In this document: piece after piece, positions 33,501 to 43,073 of the stretch
How the letters are laid out: each line of letters starts with the position of its first letter
Position numbering within the stretch: position 1 is the stretch's first letter
Assembly (NCBI GenBank): GCA_964019415.1
Contig: OZ025889.1
Span: 3,696,399-3,760,398 of the forward strand
From: Ianthella basta
Lineage: Eukaryota > Porifera > Demospongiae > Verongiida > Ianthellidae
Direction of reading: 5' to 3'
DNA length: 64,000 bases
Program-made: the position numbers and the translations under genes
The notes under the pieces: generated by a model
Database searches by the model: none
What the model saw: only the letters and a program-made list of their open reading frames with translations
What the model was told of the DNA's origin: nothing

Positions 33501-36500
33501 TTAGCTAAACCATGTTACTTTCATTACACTTATCTGTATCCTACCATGTTTGATTGCCATCCATCGAAATCAAAGGTGTATTCCCTGAACATTATCATCC
33601 ATTGACTTTGTACAATGAGATTTGAATACACCATGTGCAAAGCACACTGGGCTCCCTGCCCCTTGCATGCAGCTCTATAATAAAATTGTTGAATGTTGTG
33701 TGACACAATGCAGTATACATAGCCAGTAATGATAGTGCATTACAAGTAATAGTGCTATAGAATAGTTATAGTTACTTCTTACGCCTCTTTATTAGTGGTC
33801 GGGCTGCATCTGTGGATGGGCATACTTGGAGCTGATGCTCCTGGAATATTAACCTAAGCTGCTCCTGTGGATTCCGAACAGATGCATATGTACGTCCTAA
33901 ACTATTAAAAATGGCATGGATGGACTCCGCACCCTGCTCTCCGTGAAACCCAGGACAAAAGTGCCACCTCTGCATCCAAGGTACAATGTGGTCTTCTAAC
34001 ATGTGCATTTTTGGTGTCACTGAAGCCAGTGGAAATTCTTCTCTGTAATATGCCATGAATTCTGTCACATCCAGTCCTGAAAATATATAAATAAATAAAT
34101 AAATGGAAAAACTATATATATATATATATTTATCAAGTCTTGTGATGTGTGCATGTGTTTTAACACATATATCTACAGCTTATGACAAGGTACAATTTAG
34201 TAACTTACGAAACTGTCTTATGCCCTCATCTGAAATTGGCTGTGCTTTACTGTAGGTGTTATGGCACTTGGCGAACAGTTGGAAAAGTTTTCGGAACTTC
34301 CTTGACGTAGTTTCAGCAGCTACCACCAAGGAGTGGTCTTCCCGAGGTATGGTAGTAATGCAGTCACATAGTTTGTCTATAGTATCAGCCTAAAATGCAG
34401 ATCATTATTAACAACTCAGCAATCTAATTAACTTATTGCAGATTTAACATGTAATAAGTTACCTTGCAGCATTGGTGCACATGGTTGCCAACGAATGTGC
34501 TTCCATGATAGGCCTGGCGCTCTACCCCACATTCCTTCAGGGCCTTGTTCACTTGCTGCACGAATGGTCCTAGATGTAGTCTAAACTCAGGAGGAGTTAG
34601 AGACTGGACCTCCATTCTCTATATTGGAAAATACATAGCAGCAATTCACCATATCCTATTGTAAACTGGCAGTGATTCACTCTATAGACTCACTAGTCTG
34701 TCAGCTTGCTGCCTAAGGTGCTGTGCTTCCTGCATGAGTTGCTCCACTTGTTCCTGTACTTCACTGTTGTCTTGTGCATCCAGGGCAAACCATATAGCCA
34801 GTTGGTCATTGCTCTCAGCCATACTCTCGCACTGTTGTACCATATCTTCGTTGTCTGCTATCTTCTTTAGGGCTGTTATATAGGCATTGAAATGCTGGTT
34901 TGCCTCTGTAGATGTAGTTAGAGTTGCTGCTAGCTTCACATCCAACTCATGGCATGCCTCTTCGTATAGTTGAAATAGCCGTAGAAAGATCCCTAAACTA
35001 ATGTGTAAGGCTGGTACACACACCTAAATTGATGTACAACAAATGCCAATAGTTAAATTACATACTGTATAGCAGGAAATATTGACAGGCACACTCATAT
35101 TACGAGTGTGCAGCCCATGCATGCATGCACATGCGTTGCAGTTGATATGGCCCTGCTGAAATACCTACTGATGGAAGGACCTGTTCTCAACTGTGATGCT
35201 CTTTCAAAGAAGGAAACAGAACAGGTGAACGAACGCATGAGGGGAGCTCTTGTGCTTGGTGAACAAGCGAAGGTAGGGAAGAAGCGCAGAGCGGCACGTA
35301 CATCAGCTACACCCCTGATGAAGAGTGAAGATAGGGAAATATGCAGCTGAAAACGGGCCAGCCATAGCTACTAGGTACTTCACGGTACCTGGAACAACCG
35401 CATGATGTTCCCTGCATTCGTAGAAATAGTGCACAAACAGCTGATGGCTTTTTCTCGAGACATGCCCAACGATGGCACTCTTTCGCGTCACTGCCACGGC
35501 GTATGGATCTTTCGTATTGCTGCTTTCCCTCACACATGGCAACTCTTCATCAGCTGTTGGACTCCAGATTTCTTTATAAACATGGTGAGCATGAATGCAG
35601 CTCTCCACCTCCAAAGCCTCCATAGTAGCCGTTGACACATGCTCAAGCATCAATACACGCGAGTTGAGTGCAATTTTGTGACATCATTGGTCTTGGACTC
35701 GAAATCTGACAAATTTAAAACGCTCCAAATCCCTTTTTTCAAATCTGCCAAATTTGTGCCTGCCAATATTTCCCGCTATACGGTAGTGGCGGGGTTTTTA
35801 ATTTGGTGGATTTTCTGAAAACCGTCAAACCGCCAAATTTAAAACCCCGCCAATATTTCCCACTATACAGTACGTACATACGTATTAATGCCAGACTGGC
35901 ATGTTTACCTGATCCAGAGGGATGTTGAAGAAGTAAGGCTGGATGACGTTGTAGAAGAATTTTGCATTCTTGAGCATACTTCCTGCTGCCGTGAACTGGT
36001 GAAAGTCTCTCTCTAGTGTATGTATGGTTCGAGCTGCAGGTGTTTCTCTCACAGCAAGAGGAATTTTCATTTCTTGTGATGTGATGGTGCACCACAGACA
36101 GCAGTGTCGACCTGTGCAAAGTGAGAAGTCAGTTATTCTAAGGTTGACTAACAGTATTGAGGACTGGTGTATATAGCACAGTAGTGCTTACCAGTGGGCC
36201 CAGAGAGACCGAATATTCTACACAGAAATTCGTAGTCTCCGAAAAGGAAGACTCGGATACGTTTGCCCCTTTATAAAGTAATGATGAGAGTGATTTAGTG
36301 ATGTTACACATGTATGGTGTGTTTTAGGTGTTGCATACCTCCAAGTAGTGCCAGATTGTAGCCTGCTGACTTGATCAGTGTATGTGTCCAGTGCCAGATG
36401 TAGGTTGGTAGTGGAGTCTCCGGCCTTAAAACAACAGAAGACACAAGTCTTCTTTCCCGAGTTAGGTTTGTCTCGGTTGGCTATCTGCATCACAAATATA

Positions 36501-39500
36501 CTATATGTACTAAAGACACCCCAGGGACACATACACACAAATGATTACATCACCTGGAAGGACATCTTGAAGGAACCGCCTCCTTTGTCCCCTCCCACCT
36601 TCACCCAAATTTCATCATTGGGGATAGCATTGTCATGCCATGTGAGTGCTTCAGTTCTGTGTGAAGGTAATTGTAGGACCTGTGAACATGCTGCGTGTGC
36701 TTGATGAACGAAGACATACTGTATGTACAGTACATGTCACAAGAAACTTATGTCATTCCATTGAATTCTGCTGATATTCTGCGAAGCTGCTGCACAGCGC
36801 GCCGTGAAGCATCTATGCACAGTCCGTAAATCGTCTGTCTAGAGTCCGAAAAATGTGTCCTGTCCGCAGCATTTCTGAACCAGTTTCACAGAACGTCAGC
36901 TAGGCGATGATTCTAGCGCACGAAATTGTTTCTGTAGCCATATTATACGTAGGTAGCTACTACAGAAAACATGGCGGACAAAGATTCTAATCATGTGCGA
37001 TCAGTCGTATGATTCTTCTCAGCGAATCTGCGTATTCTCCATGGCGAATTTGCAGGCTATTCGTGAGGTTCTGTACAGACACCGCAAAAGTTTTTTGGAG
37101 TATTTGCGACCTACTGTAACTTTGCTGCCCATGTTTCGCATACTGCCCTACAGCGAATCTGCAGAATAATGTAAGTTTCTTGTGACAAGTACCATATGTG
37201 CATATAGTGTCTTAGAACTTACTCTTCAAGCTCATCCAGATAGGATAGTATCCTTCGTACTAAATCTGGTGTGTACACACATGGGGCTGCTCTCAGTTCT
37301 TCTCCGTTCGAGGTCGAAAATGAGAAAGGCATAGTTTCCACTTCTGTGTCACCTGCAGACCACTTCTTTGCCAACTCTCTCTCCTTCTTCTCGCTGGCAA
37401 GCTTGACTCCCCACTTTGCCAACCACCTGTTCATTGCAGAATGGACAAGAGTTACGTAGGTATGAAGGATTCAACAAATGTGGAGCTTTCCTTTATTAGC
37501 AGCACTAGAATTCAATGTTAACAGTTGTGTCTGGCTTTCATACAATGTAACATGTCCTGCATATGTAAATAGCTGCTATACATGAGTTTCTTATGGCAGA
37601 GATCATAACCAGTCCCATGGCCCCATTATAGTACCTTTATTGAGGAATTCTCACCTACGGATGCTCCTCAGTTTCTTCCAAGGAATGGCAAGATCTGCCT
37701 TCATTGCCAGTATATCTGCTACAGGGGTCTCATGGGGAACTGTGATGCCTGCTTCCCTCAACAACGTGTCTCTTTCATCCCGGTTTTGTCGAATCTCATG
37801 TGCTAGTTGAATCCTAGCTGAAGATAAGTCACCACCACTAACCTTCTGGCGGAGGGCAGCCAGATGCTTCGATCTATTCATTAATGTGCGTGGGCACGCT
37901 TCATCACTAGGAATTCTGCCATGAACAATTCTTGTATATGTGAGTGGCTGCGTGTAATAGTGGAAATTGTAATAAATATCCAGGATGTGAAAACTGGATT
38001 GGGTAGCCAGTCAGTGTCTATATACAATATATCACATCATGGCAACCAGGTGATATCTGGTATGTGAAACATGTTGTATCACACTTCAACTTGATGTGGT
38101 GTGTATTATTTATATCACACTTGAGTGTGGCATAAGTAATACATGTGTGTGAGTTGTGTAGCGTGTCAAACCACTAAGTTGTGCCAGCTCAGCATGTCTT
38201 TGGGGCCATAGTTTACTTCAGCAATGCTGAACAAGCTCAAATGCCTAAAACCGCTATTCTTTCAGCCCTATAGTGTAAATAGTATGTAGTGCATTATATA
38301 TACCACAGGAGCTATCTTCAACTGTGTTATGACATCACATCCCTAGTGGGTCAGTCGTCATATTTACATGGCCTGTGTGCATATATACCAGTTAAACGTC
38401 TTCTAGCTTGCATGCCCTACTTCAATAAGCCTGAACTGGATATGTGGACTAATTTACTTACTGGGCCTCCTGTTGGCAATGTGAGATCTTGATCTGTTGC
38501 CCTCTCACACCTTGAGTTTATCATTCGCCTGATGATGTGTGTGGCTGCTCTTTGTTCTATCATGGTAGGTGTTTTTTCAATTGGTGCATTTAGCACACTT
38601 CGTAGACTGATGGCTGATGGTGTGGAAGGAGCTCTTTGGCTAGAGTTTACTTCCTGCTCCGGTGGAGAATCCATGTCCTGCTCCCGTGGAGGGTCTACGT
38701 CCTGCTCCGGTGGAGGGTCTACGTCTTGCTCCGGTGGAGGGTCTACGTCCTGCTCCGGTGGAGGGTCTACGTCTTGCTCCAGTGGAGGGTCTACGTCCTG
38801 CTCCGGTGGAGGGTCTACGTCCTGCTCCGGTGGAGGGTCTACGTCTTGCTCCGGTGGAGGGTCTACGTCCTGCTCCGGTGGAGGGTCTACGTCCTGCTCC
38901 GGTGGAGGGTCTACGTCCTGCTCCGGTGGAGGGTCTACATCCTGCTCCAGTGGAGGGTCTACATCCTGCTCCAGTGGAGGGTCTACGTCCTGCTCCGGTG
39001 GAGGGTCTACATCCTGTTCTGGAGGTGCGCTTGCATTCATGTGCTCTGTAAGGTCTGTGGATGCAACATATTCTGCTTGTGATTTGGGGCGCCCTCTTCC
39101 CTTTGTCCGTTTTGGTGGCCTGCCTCCTTTCAGTTGCACATCTACTTTCTTACATGTGTTGCAGTCATGTCCTGTGTGTCTGCCCCACCTCTCTGGCTGG
39201 GTTGAGCAAGTGTAGTCATGCCCATCTCTTGCATGCTGTTCATAATGAATCATTGCCTTCATGGGATGGAGAGGGTACGTATAATTTGTATATAGTACTA
39301 GGATTGGTAGAATGCATGCAATTTTTTCTTCTGCATGTGTTGATGCACACCACAATAGATTTACCTGTGCTATAAAGTGAACCTATATGGTCACCTGTCC
39401 TGTTATTGCTGACACCGTATACTGAGATTTTGAAATGATTCAATTTGGTAGTGTGGCAGCTGTCAGGATATCTGCCGATATAATAGCCCACCACTATTCC

Positions 39501-42500
39501 TCACCATGTATTTTTGGGGCATGGAATCTGCTTATTTAAAACCCCTGCATATAGCCATTTTCGGGCAATCTGCCTATTTTGTACCTGCCATGCCATTTCC
39601 CATTATACAACGGCTGTACAATATATATTATAGCTTACCATATAGCATGCATTGCAGAATTGCTTTGGATGTACTTCCTTCTGGTCCTCCTTTACTTGCA
39701 CCTTAAAGGCAGCTTCCAACCTCTCAGCGTAATCAAGACAGTTGTATGTAACTCTGTACCGTTGTGACCTGGCCAGTAGTTTAGCACAAATTCTACACAA
39801 CTTCATCAGATTCGTTCGATGAGCCTCCATATTCATGCACTAACTGCTGCTATACTAAAACAGCTCTAGTTGCTCAACACCTGTTTTATACTATTCCGTA
39901 CAGGAAAACACCCCCACTTTTCCTGTCATGCTACTTTGTTTCCTGCATCCTTCCTAGTTGATAATCAGCAAGTAATTCATCATGCCTGTGCCTGTTCATT
40001 GAGTGGGTTGTGTAACTACGTGCTGCCTGGCTGTTTTGCTGTTTTATATGCGCATTGTTTACCATTAAGCATTAACTTTAACTAGCTATGCTCATGCATG
40101 GCATTCTTGAATAGATTATGTTTGTGAAACTTCACAGTAAGCTTCTGTGTTTTTCTCCCTTCTCAGGTACAATCTTACGTAGAAACATACTTATTTGTAT
40201 AGAACAAAATCTCCACATTTTTCTTACTTGTTTATGAACTTTATGTTTACAATGTTGTATACAATGAATGTTTAAGTCTTGAACAATATGGATGTATGTA
40301 TGTAATATGTATATGAATATTATGTGCGGCAGTTGTGCACGACATTTGCATGCAGTCTAAAGATTTTGCATGTATTCTCTTCAGCTGTACATGAAAATCT
40401 AAGTGAGAGATTTGTGCAAGTTGTACATGATATACATGAGTACAATTGTTTGGTCATATAATTATATTGTTGATTGAATCATATAAAATTGTGATCATGA
40501 GTCAAAGCAAATGGATTATACAATGTCATGCATTTGGGAAAATCGCAATGGCTTAGAGTTTGTGATTGTCATCAGTGCAATGCTAGCTTGCTATTGTCAG
40601 TTGGCTCTAGCATGCAGGTCTTTTCCGTTTGTACACTTGGCGTATGTACACTGGGGAAGGCCAATCCTGTTCTTGCAGTGGCTGTGCTTGCATGTCCGGG
40701 TACGTTGCTAGCCACTCTTCTTTAAACTCATATTCCCCGTCATCCTGCGCCTGCTCATCACATGCACTATCAGTCATCTCCCATTCTTCATCCGTGTTCT
40801 CTGCATAAAATTGCATGGTGTTATAATTAATCACTGCATTTCACCATTTGGGCACGTTTTGAAACCAACATGATGACTCACTGGCTGCCTCTTCCTCAAC
40901 ATCAGAGCTGTACATGTTGAATGAGCCTGTGGACAGCATAGTGCATGTACATGCACGTGTACCCTATATTATATTATTATAATTATGACATTCAATTTTT
41001 TAAGAGTGTCAAGTTTGTGTGGTATATAATTATATAAGTTCTGAATAATATGCAGCTGATCAATATTGTAATACTCACTGTACAAATGCTCAGAGGGATG
41101 CGAGTGAGGACAAAGGCAGGGGCAGGAAGCCGTTGCTTCTTTGCTGCTGCTGCTTGGGCCTGTGCATGATTATATGTTCATTGATCAATTTAGCTAAATA
41201 CAGGGAAATCCTATGAAGTTATAATACATTGTACTCACTGTCCAATTGCTCAAAAGCAATTGTGGGTGGATGAGGCTTTTGAGGTGTTGGTAGGAAGATA
41301 TGCCGGTCTTCCTCCCACTGGCTATAGCTAGCTATAATCTTAGATGGCGTCTCAGGCACACAAGTAACTTCTGGTAGTTCTTTAAAGTCACCCTTCTTAG
41401 CCTCCTGTTAGGCATTTAAATGAACATAATTAGCTACAAATTTAAATCTTTCCATTTGTATTAACTTAGTTTACCTTATCACTTTTCTCCATAGTTAGTT
41501 TCACGCACAGAACCAGATTGTGCTTGGGGATTAGCTGAAGAACCAGACTCTCTAGCTTCTTGGGCAGTACTAGCTTAAGTATTACAGGTAGCTAGCCCAT
41601 AACGTGTGCTATCTTGAGTTTAATCTGTACACATCCCGTGCAATTTCCTTTCACACATGCACACCCATGCTGACCCATCCACCCACACCAGCTCATGCAC
41701 CTCCCACTCCTTCTCACATAACTATTATGGTGCAAGTTGTATTATTATATTAATCTACAGTAATTAATTCTTGTATGATAATTGTATATAGCTATAGCTA
41801 TAGCTATGCATGCATAATAGCTAGCTAATTAGCTACAATAGCTATAAATAGAGGGTGGGGGTGGGGGAGGCTCTGCCCCCTAACTGAAAGCCCCATAGAA
41901 TCTACTTGCACCCTTAAAAATAGCTATGTAGCTAGCTACTTGGCTAGCTAGCTATACAATTATGTTATGAACAGTGGTGGCGGAACATGGTTGGGTTTGG
42001 GGGGGCTGCTTATAGCTACTGGCAAAGCCAATCATACATGTGCCCATTATATTCAAGATACAGCCCCCTAGCCCCCCCCCCCCCCCCCCCCACCTACCGC
42101 CGCTACCGCCGCCCTACGTTAGCTATGAATGAAAATGTTCCTTCACACATGCACATAGCTACAGGCATCACTGTCAGGGATTGCATTGTTATATACATGC
42201 AAAGCATTGTTCCCTGTATGTTGTCACTGCCACATGGGTACATGTGTACAGCCATAGCTATAGAGTTAGCTGAATTCTTCCAGAATCTGTAGGAAAAAAT
42301 AAGTAGCAAATTGAATTCAAGTGAATTCAGCTTAAAGTATCATTAGCTTGTGCTGGTATGTAGTGATTTCGTTCAGAAAACCCGGAGGAATGATAACACG
42401 ATTATGTATAGCCAGCATAGGGAAAACACACAAAGAGCTACGCCATTGTCTTGATTGCGCAATCTAGTTTTGTACGCGTGCGAAACACCCGTGTGGCAAT

Positions 42501-42927
42501 AGACAACAATTACAAGGGGTTGCCAGGTAGCTTAGTAGTTAAGCAGGACGGAAAACCACTCCAAGAGATTGACAAAGGGCTTTTATAGTACTAAAATGGA
42601 GAGAACAGGTGCTATTGGGAGTCATTGGAAGTTCAGTAGCTAACAGCTCCAAAATACGCTTGTACACTACTCCATACACAAACACACACACGCGGTGCGG
42701 CAAATTCCCTTTATCCCACTGTCCTACAGACTAACGCTTCGTACTCGCGCAAAGGTGCCGGGACTACTCGCATATAGCCAACCCCATTCAGCTCCCCAGC
42801 GCGCTCTCTCTCCTTTCTCATTCACTCTCTCTCTCCCTCACCAGTTGGTACCCGATGTGTCGCTGCGCACATCAGCGACGGCAGACTTGAAGTCGCTCTC
42901 ATCCTCAATACGGACTTCAGTGGACAT
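26243..42927 (-). CDS. Two-domain coactosin-like protein (tandem ADF-H domains)
   Basis: Predicted actin-filament-binding protein of the ADF/coactosin class. Ten exons on the minus strand, 5' to 3': 42927-42842, 31970-31852, 29345-29212, 29036-28960, 28641-28593, 27664-27568, 27266-27197, 26870-26729, 26611-26486, 26347-26243. Every junction has GT and AG, and phases agree, giving 334 aa. Domain 1 (about 1-150) starts MSTEVRIEDESDFKSAVADV and includes YLDDTQVQYGYL and 'VKFVYIRFMGQEVKP'. A Gly/Ser linker follows. Domain 2 (about 190-334) repeats the pattern: DDSVGEALKEVKSDESDIGW, 'TVKFAYIHWQGERVKPMTKAR', 'THKGAVEEAFG', ending SGSKSRVK. Known coactosins have a single domain of about 140 aa. The Trp-codon intron (phase 2) and the intron after SHFQ/EAFG (phase 0) are at matching places in both halves, which points to internal duplication. 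Intron 1 is 10.9 kb and contains two other genes. Tail-to-tail with H2B, 178 bp after its stem-loop. Confidence 0.88.
26928..27080. mobile_element. Degenerate MITE of the CAGTGGAACCT family
   Basis: Begins 'CAGTGCAACCTGTTTAAGATGG' in part (26929-26949) and ends with the inverted 'GTCTCAGACAGGTC' type. It shares 'AGCCACCTCTCTA' with the copy at 29943. It lies in an intron of the coactosin gene. Confidence 0.5.
29943..30114. mobile_element. 172-bp MITE with TA target duplication
   Basis: Left end CAGTGGAACCTCTCTAAGA and right end the inverse of CAGTGCAACATGTCTAAGA form about 19-bp terminal inverted repeats, each bordered by TA (29941-29942 and 30115-30116). TA duplication with CAG termini fits the Tc1/mariner/pogo superfamily. 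It carries no coding capacity. It lies in coactosin intron 2. Confidence 0.75.
30461..30546. repeat. (TG)n microsatellite
   Basis: TG array with GCATG, GAG and GTAG interruptions, in coactosin intron 2. Confidence 0.92.
30927..30995. repeat. (TG)n microsatellite
   Basis: TG array interrupted by CG and TT, in coactosin intron 2. Confidence 0.9.
32645..33015. mobile_element. Foldback element with about 150-bp imperfect inverted arms
   Basis: The left arm (about 32645-32797, with GTCACAGCAGCAGCTTCGAA near its inner end) pairs with the reverse complement of the right arm (about 32884-33015). Matching islands include CTTGCTAGG, the block above, TTCAGGACA and TGGCATTGC. The roughly 85-bp centre is unique. 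No coding capacity. It could be a MITE or a hairpin-forming element. Confidence 0.75.
33052..33165. repeat. 19-bp tandem repeat
   Basis: About six units of TACAGTGCAAGTTATAAAA. Later units vary (GCAGTG) and the last is followed by a partial inverted copy, ATAACTTGCA. Confidence 0.9.
33772..39836 (-). CDS. RAG1L: RAG1-like recombinase/transposase, intact 12-exon gene
   Basis: Predicted DDE recombinase of the RAG1/Transib class. Exons 5' to 3': 39836-39639, 39256-38462, 37947-37655, 37426-37223, 36656-36554, 36484-36339, 36268-36192, 36111-35909, 35023-34694, 34618-34463, 34389-34209, 34076-33772. All junctions are GT-AG and phases agree, giving 996 aa (vertebrate RAG1 about 1,040). An in-frame TAG two codons before the ATG fixes the start. 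Residues 14-101 match the RAG1 N-terminal zinc region: CRIC, HPKQFCNAC, 'RWGRHTGHDCNTC'. GGRP at 110-113 corresponds to the GGRP of the RAG1 nonamer-binding region, followed by a second GRPK. There is no RING; an octapeptide repeat fills the linker. Residues about 405-445 (LAMKADLAIPWKKLRSIRR) align with the dimerisation/DNA-binding part. Catalytic candidates are D520 (VGGDKGGG), D591 (FGDYEF) and E946 (GAESIHAIF). Zinc ligands are C610/C613 and H920/H925. D591 is 19 and 22 residues before the two Cys, the same spacing as mouse D708 to C727/C730. Exon 9 adds a coiled-coil insert. Alignment is from memory of RAG1. Confidence 0.88.
35108..35350 (+). other. Possible coding fragment inside a RAG1-like intron
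   Basis: An 80-codon frame in intron 8 of the RAG1-like gene. The stretch ALLKYLLMEGPVLNCDALSK then 'KKETEQVNERMRGALVLGEQAK' looks protein-like (charged helix), ending KKRRAARTS and a stop. It is on the strand opposite the host gene. I do not recognise it; it may be a transposon remnant. Confidence 0.3.
35303..35653 (-). pseudogene. HIRAN-like domain fragment in a RAG1-like intron
   Basis: A 116-codon frame within intron 8 of the RAG1-like gene, same strand. It contains ESCIHAHHVYKEIW, 'VRESSNTKDPYAVAV' and 'IVGHVSRKS', the order expected for HIRAN domains (R-E-P/S-x-N-x-x-D-x-x-A-V, then V-G-H-V/I). HIRAN binds DNA ends in SNF2-type helicases but also occurs as a stand-alone module. It has no splice signals that would join it in frame to the RAG1-like exons, so I treat it as a fragment or solo element. 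It overlaps a plus-strand frame at its 3' end. Confidence 0.5.
35690..35880. mobile_element. AT-rich foldback element
   Basis: Two inverted blocks, GGCGGGGTTTTTAATTTGG (35789) and CCAAATTTAAAACCCCGCC (35834), around a 27-bp centre, plus two direct copies of 'GCCAATATTTCCC[GA]CTATAC' (35761 and 35849). Related sequence 'GCCATTTCCCATTATAC' occurs at 39592. A non-coding MITE-like repeat in a RAG1-like intron. Confidence 0.6.
38652..39032 (-). repeat. 24-bp minisatellite coding for an octapeptide array
   Basis: About 16 near-identical 24-bp units lie in frame in exon 2 of the RAG1-like gene. On the coding strand they give PP[PL]EQDVD repeated. Units differ by single bases (P/L, and the last copies R, M, E). 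Open frames on the opposite strand through the array are by-products. Confidence 0.95.
40607..41492 (-). CDS. Small acidic protein of unknown function, 5 exons, next to the RAG1-like gene
   Basis: Minus-strand exons 5' to 3': 41492-41475, 41404-41239, 41159-41079, 40926-40882, 40800-40607. All have GT and AG ends, and the phases (0,1,1,1) agree, giving 167 aa from ATG at 41492 to TAG at 40607-40609. It begins MEKSDKEAKKGDFKELPEV, has a Ser run and a Cys/His patch (SCPCLCPHSHPSEH), then an acidic region (NTDEEWEMTDSACDEQAQDD) and a basic end (RQVYKRKRPAC). No domain recognised. It lies 770 bp upstream of the RAG1-like start on the same strand, in the same coactosin intron. It could be independent, or a second protein of the same element. 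The gene model rests on splice consistency only. Confidence 0.55.
41493..42841 (-). other. 5' part of coactosin intron 1
   Basis: AT-rich with many TAGCTAGC-type short palindromes (41780-41960), a poly(C) run of about 20 at 42073-42091, and a G-rich block at 41852-41874. No gene supported. Confidence 0.5.
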
Positions 42928-43063
42928 TCCTCCTGCTTCTCTGTTAACGTGGTCCAACAAGAAGTGCGTCACACACACACACACTCACGGTCACTGACTC
43001 GACACACTGCTTCTCGCGGTGACTCGGAATGTGGTGGTGATGTGATAGTACGCAGAGACACCT

Positions 43064-43073
43064 CCATATATGG
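43064..43073 (-). promoter_or_regulatory. CArG box upstream of the coactosin gene
   Basis: CCATATATGG, a perfect CC(A/T)6GG serum-response-factor site and itself a palindrome, 137 bp upstream of the coactosin ATG at 42927. SRF controls many actin-cytoskeleton genes in animals, so a site before an actin-binding protein fits. The ATATAT could alternatively act as a TATA element. Confidence 0.55.

Larger units (their letters stand above)
31971..33771 (-). other. 3' part of coactosin intron 1
   Basis: No gene supported. It contains a G/A-rich block (31977-32095, GGGATGGGATGG then GGGAGAGGAGAGG), the foldback element and the 19-bp tandem repeat listed separately, and the 3' flank of the RAG1-like gene. 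On the minus strand AATAAA occurs near 33247 and could be that gene's poly(A) signal. Confidence 0.5.

Noticed and set aside
33704-33710. CACAATG, the Transib-type terminal heptamer, 62 bp downstream of the RAG1-like stop, as a possible element end
   Set aside because: No inverted CATTGTG partner with a matching 5-bp duplication (TGTGA) was found between 39840 and 42840, and a 7-bp match is expected by chance at this length.
38532-39215. Plus-strand frame of 227 codons with a Cys-Ser-Gly-Gly repeat
   Set aside because: It is the opposite strand of the minisatellite in the RAG1-like exon 2, which is supported by splicing and homology.
41780-41960. Dense TAGCTAGC/GCATGCAT short palindromes as possible operator sites
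   Set aside because: The same tetramers occur across all AT-rich intergenic DNA of the window, so they look like background composition.
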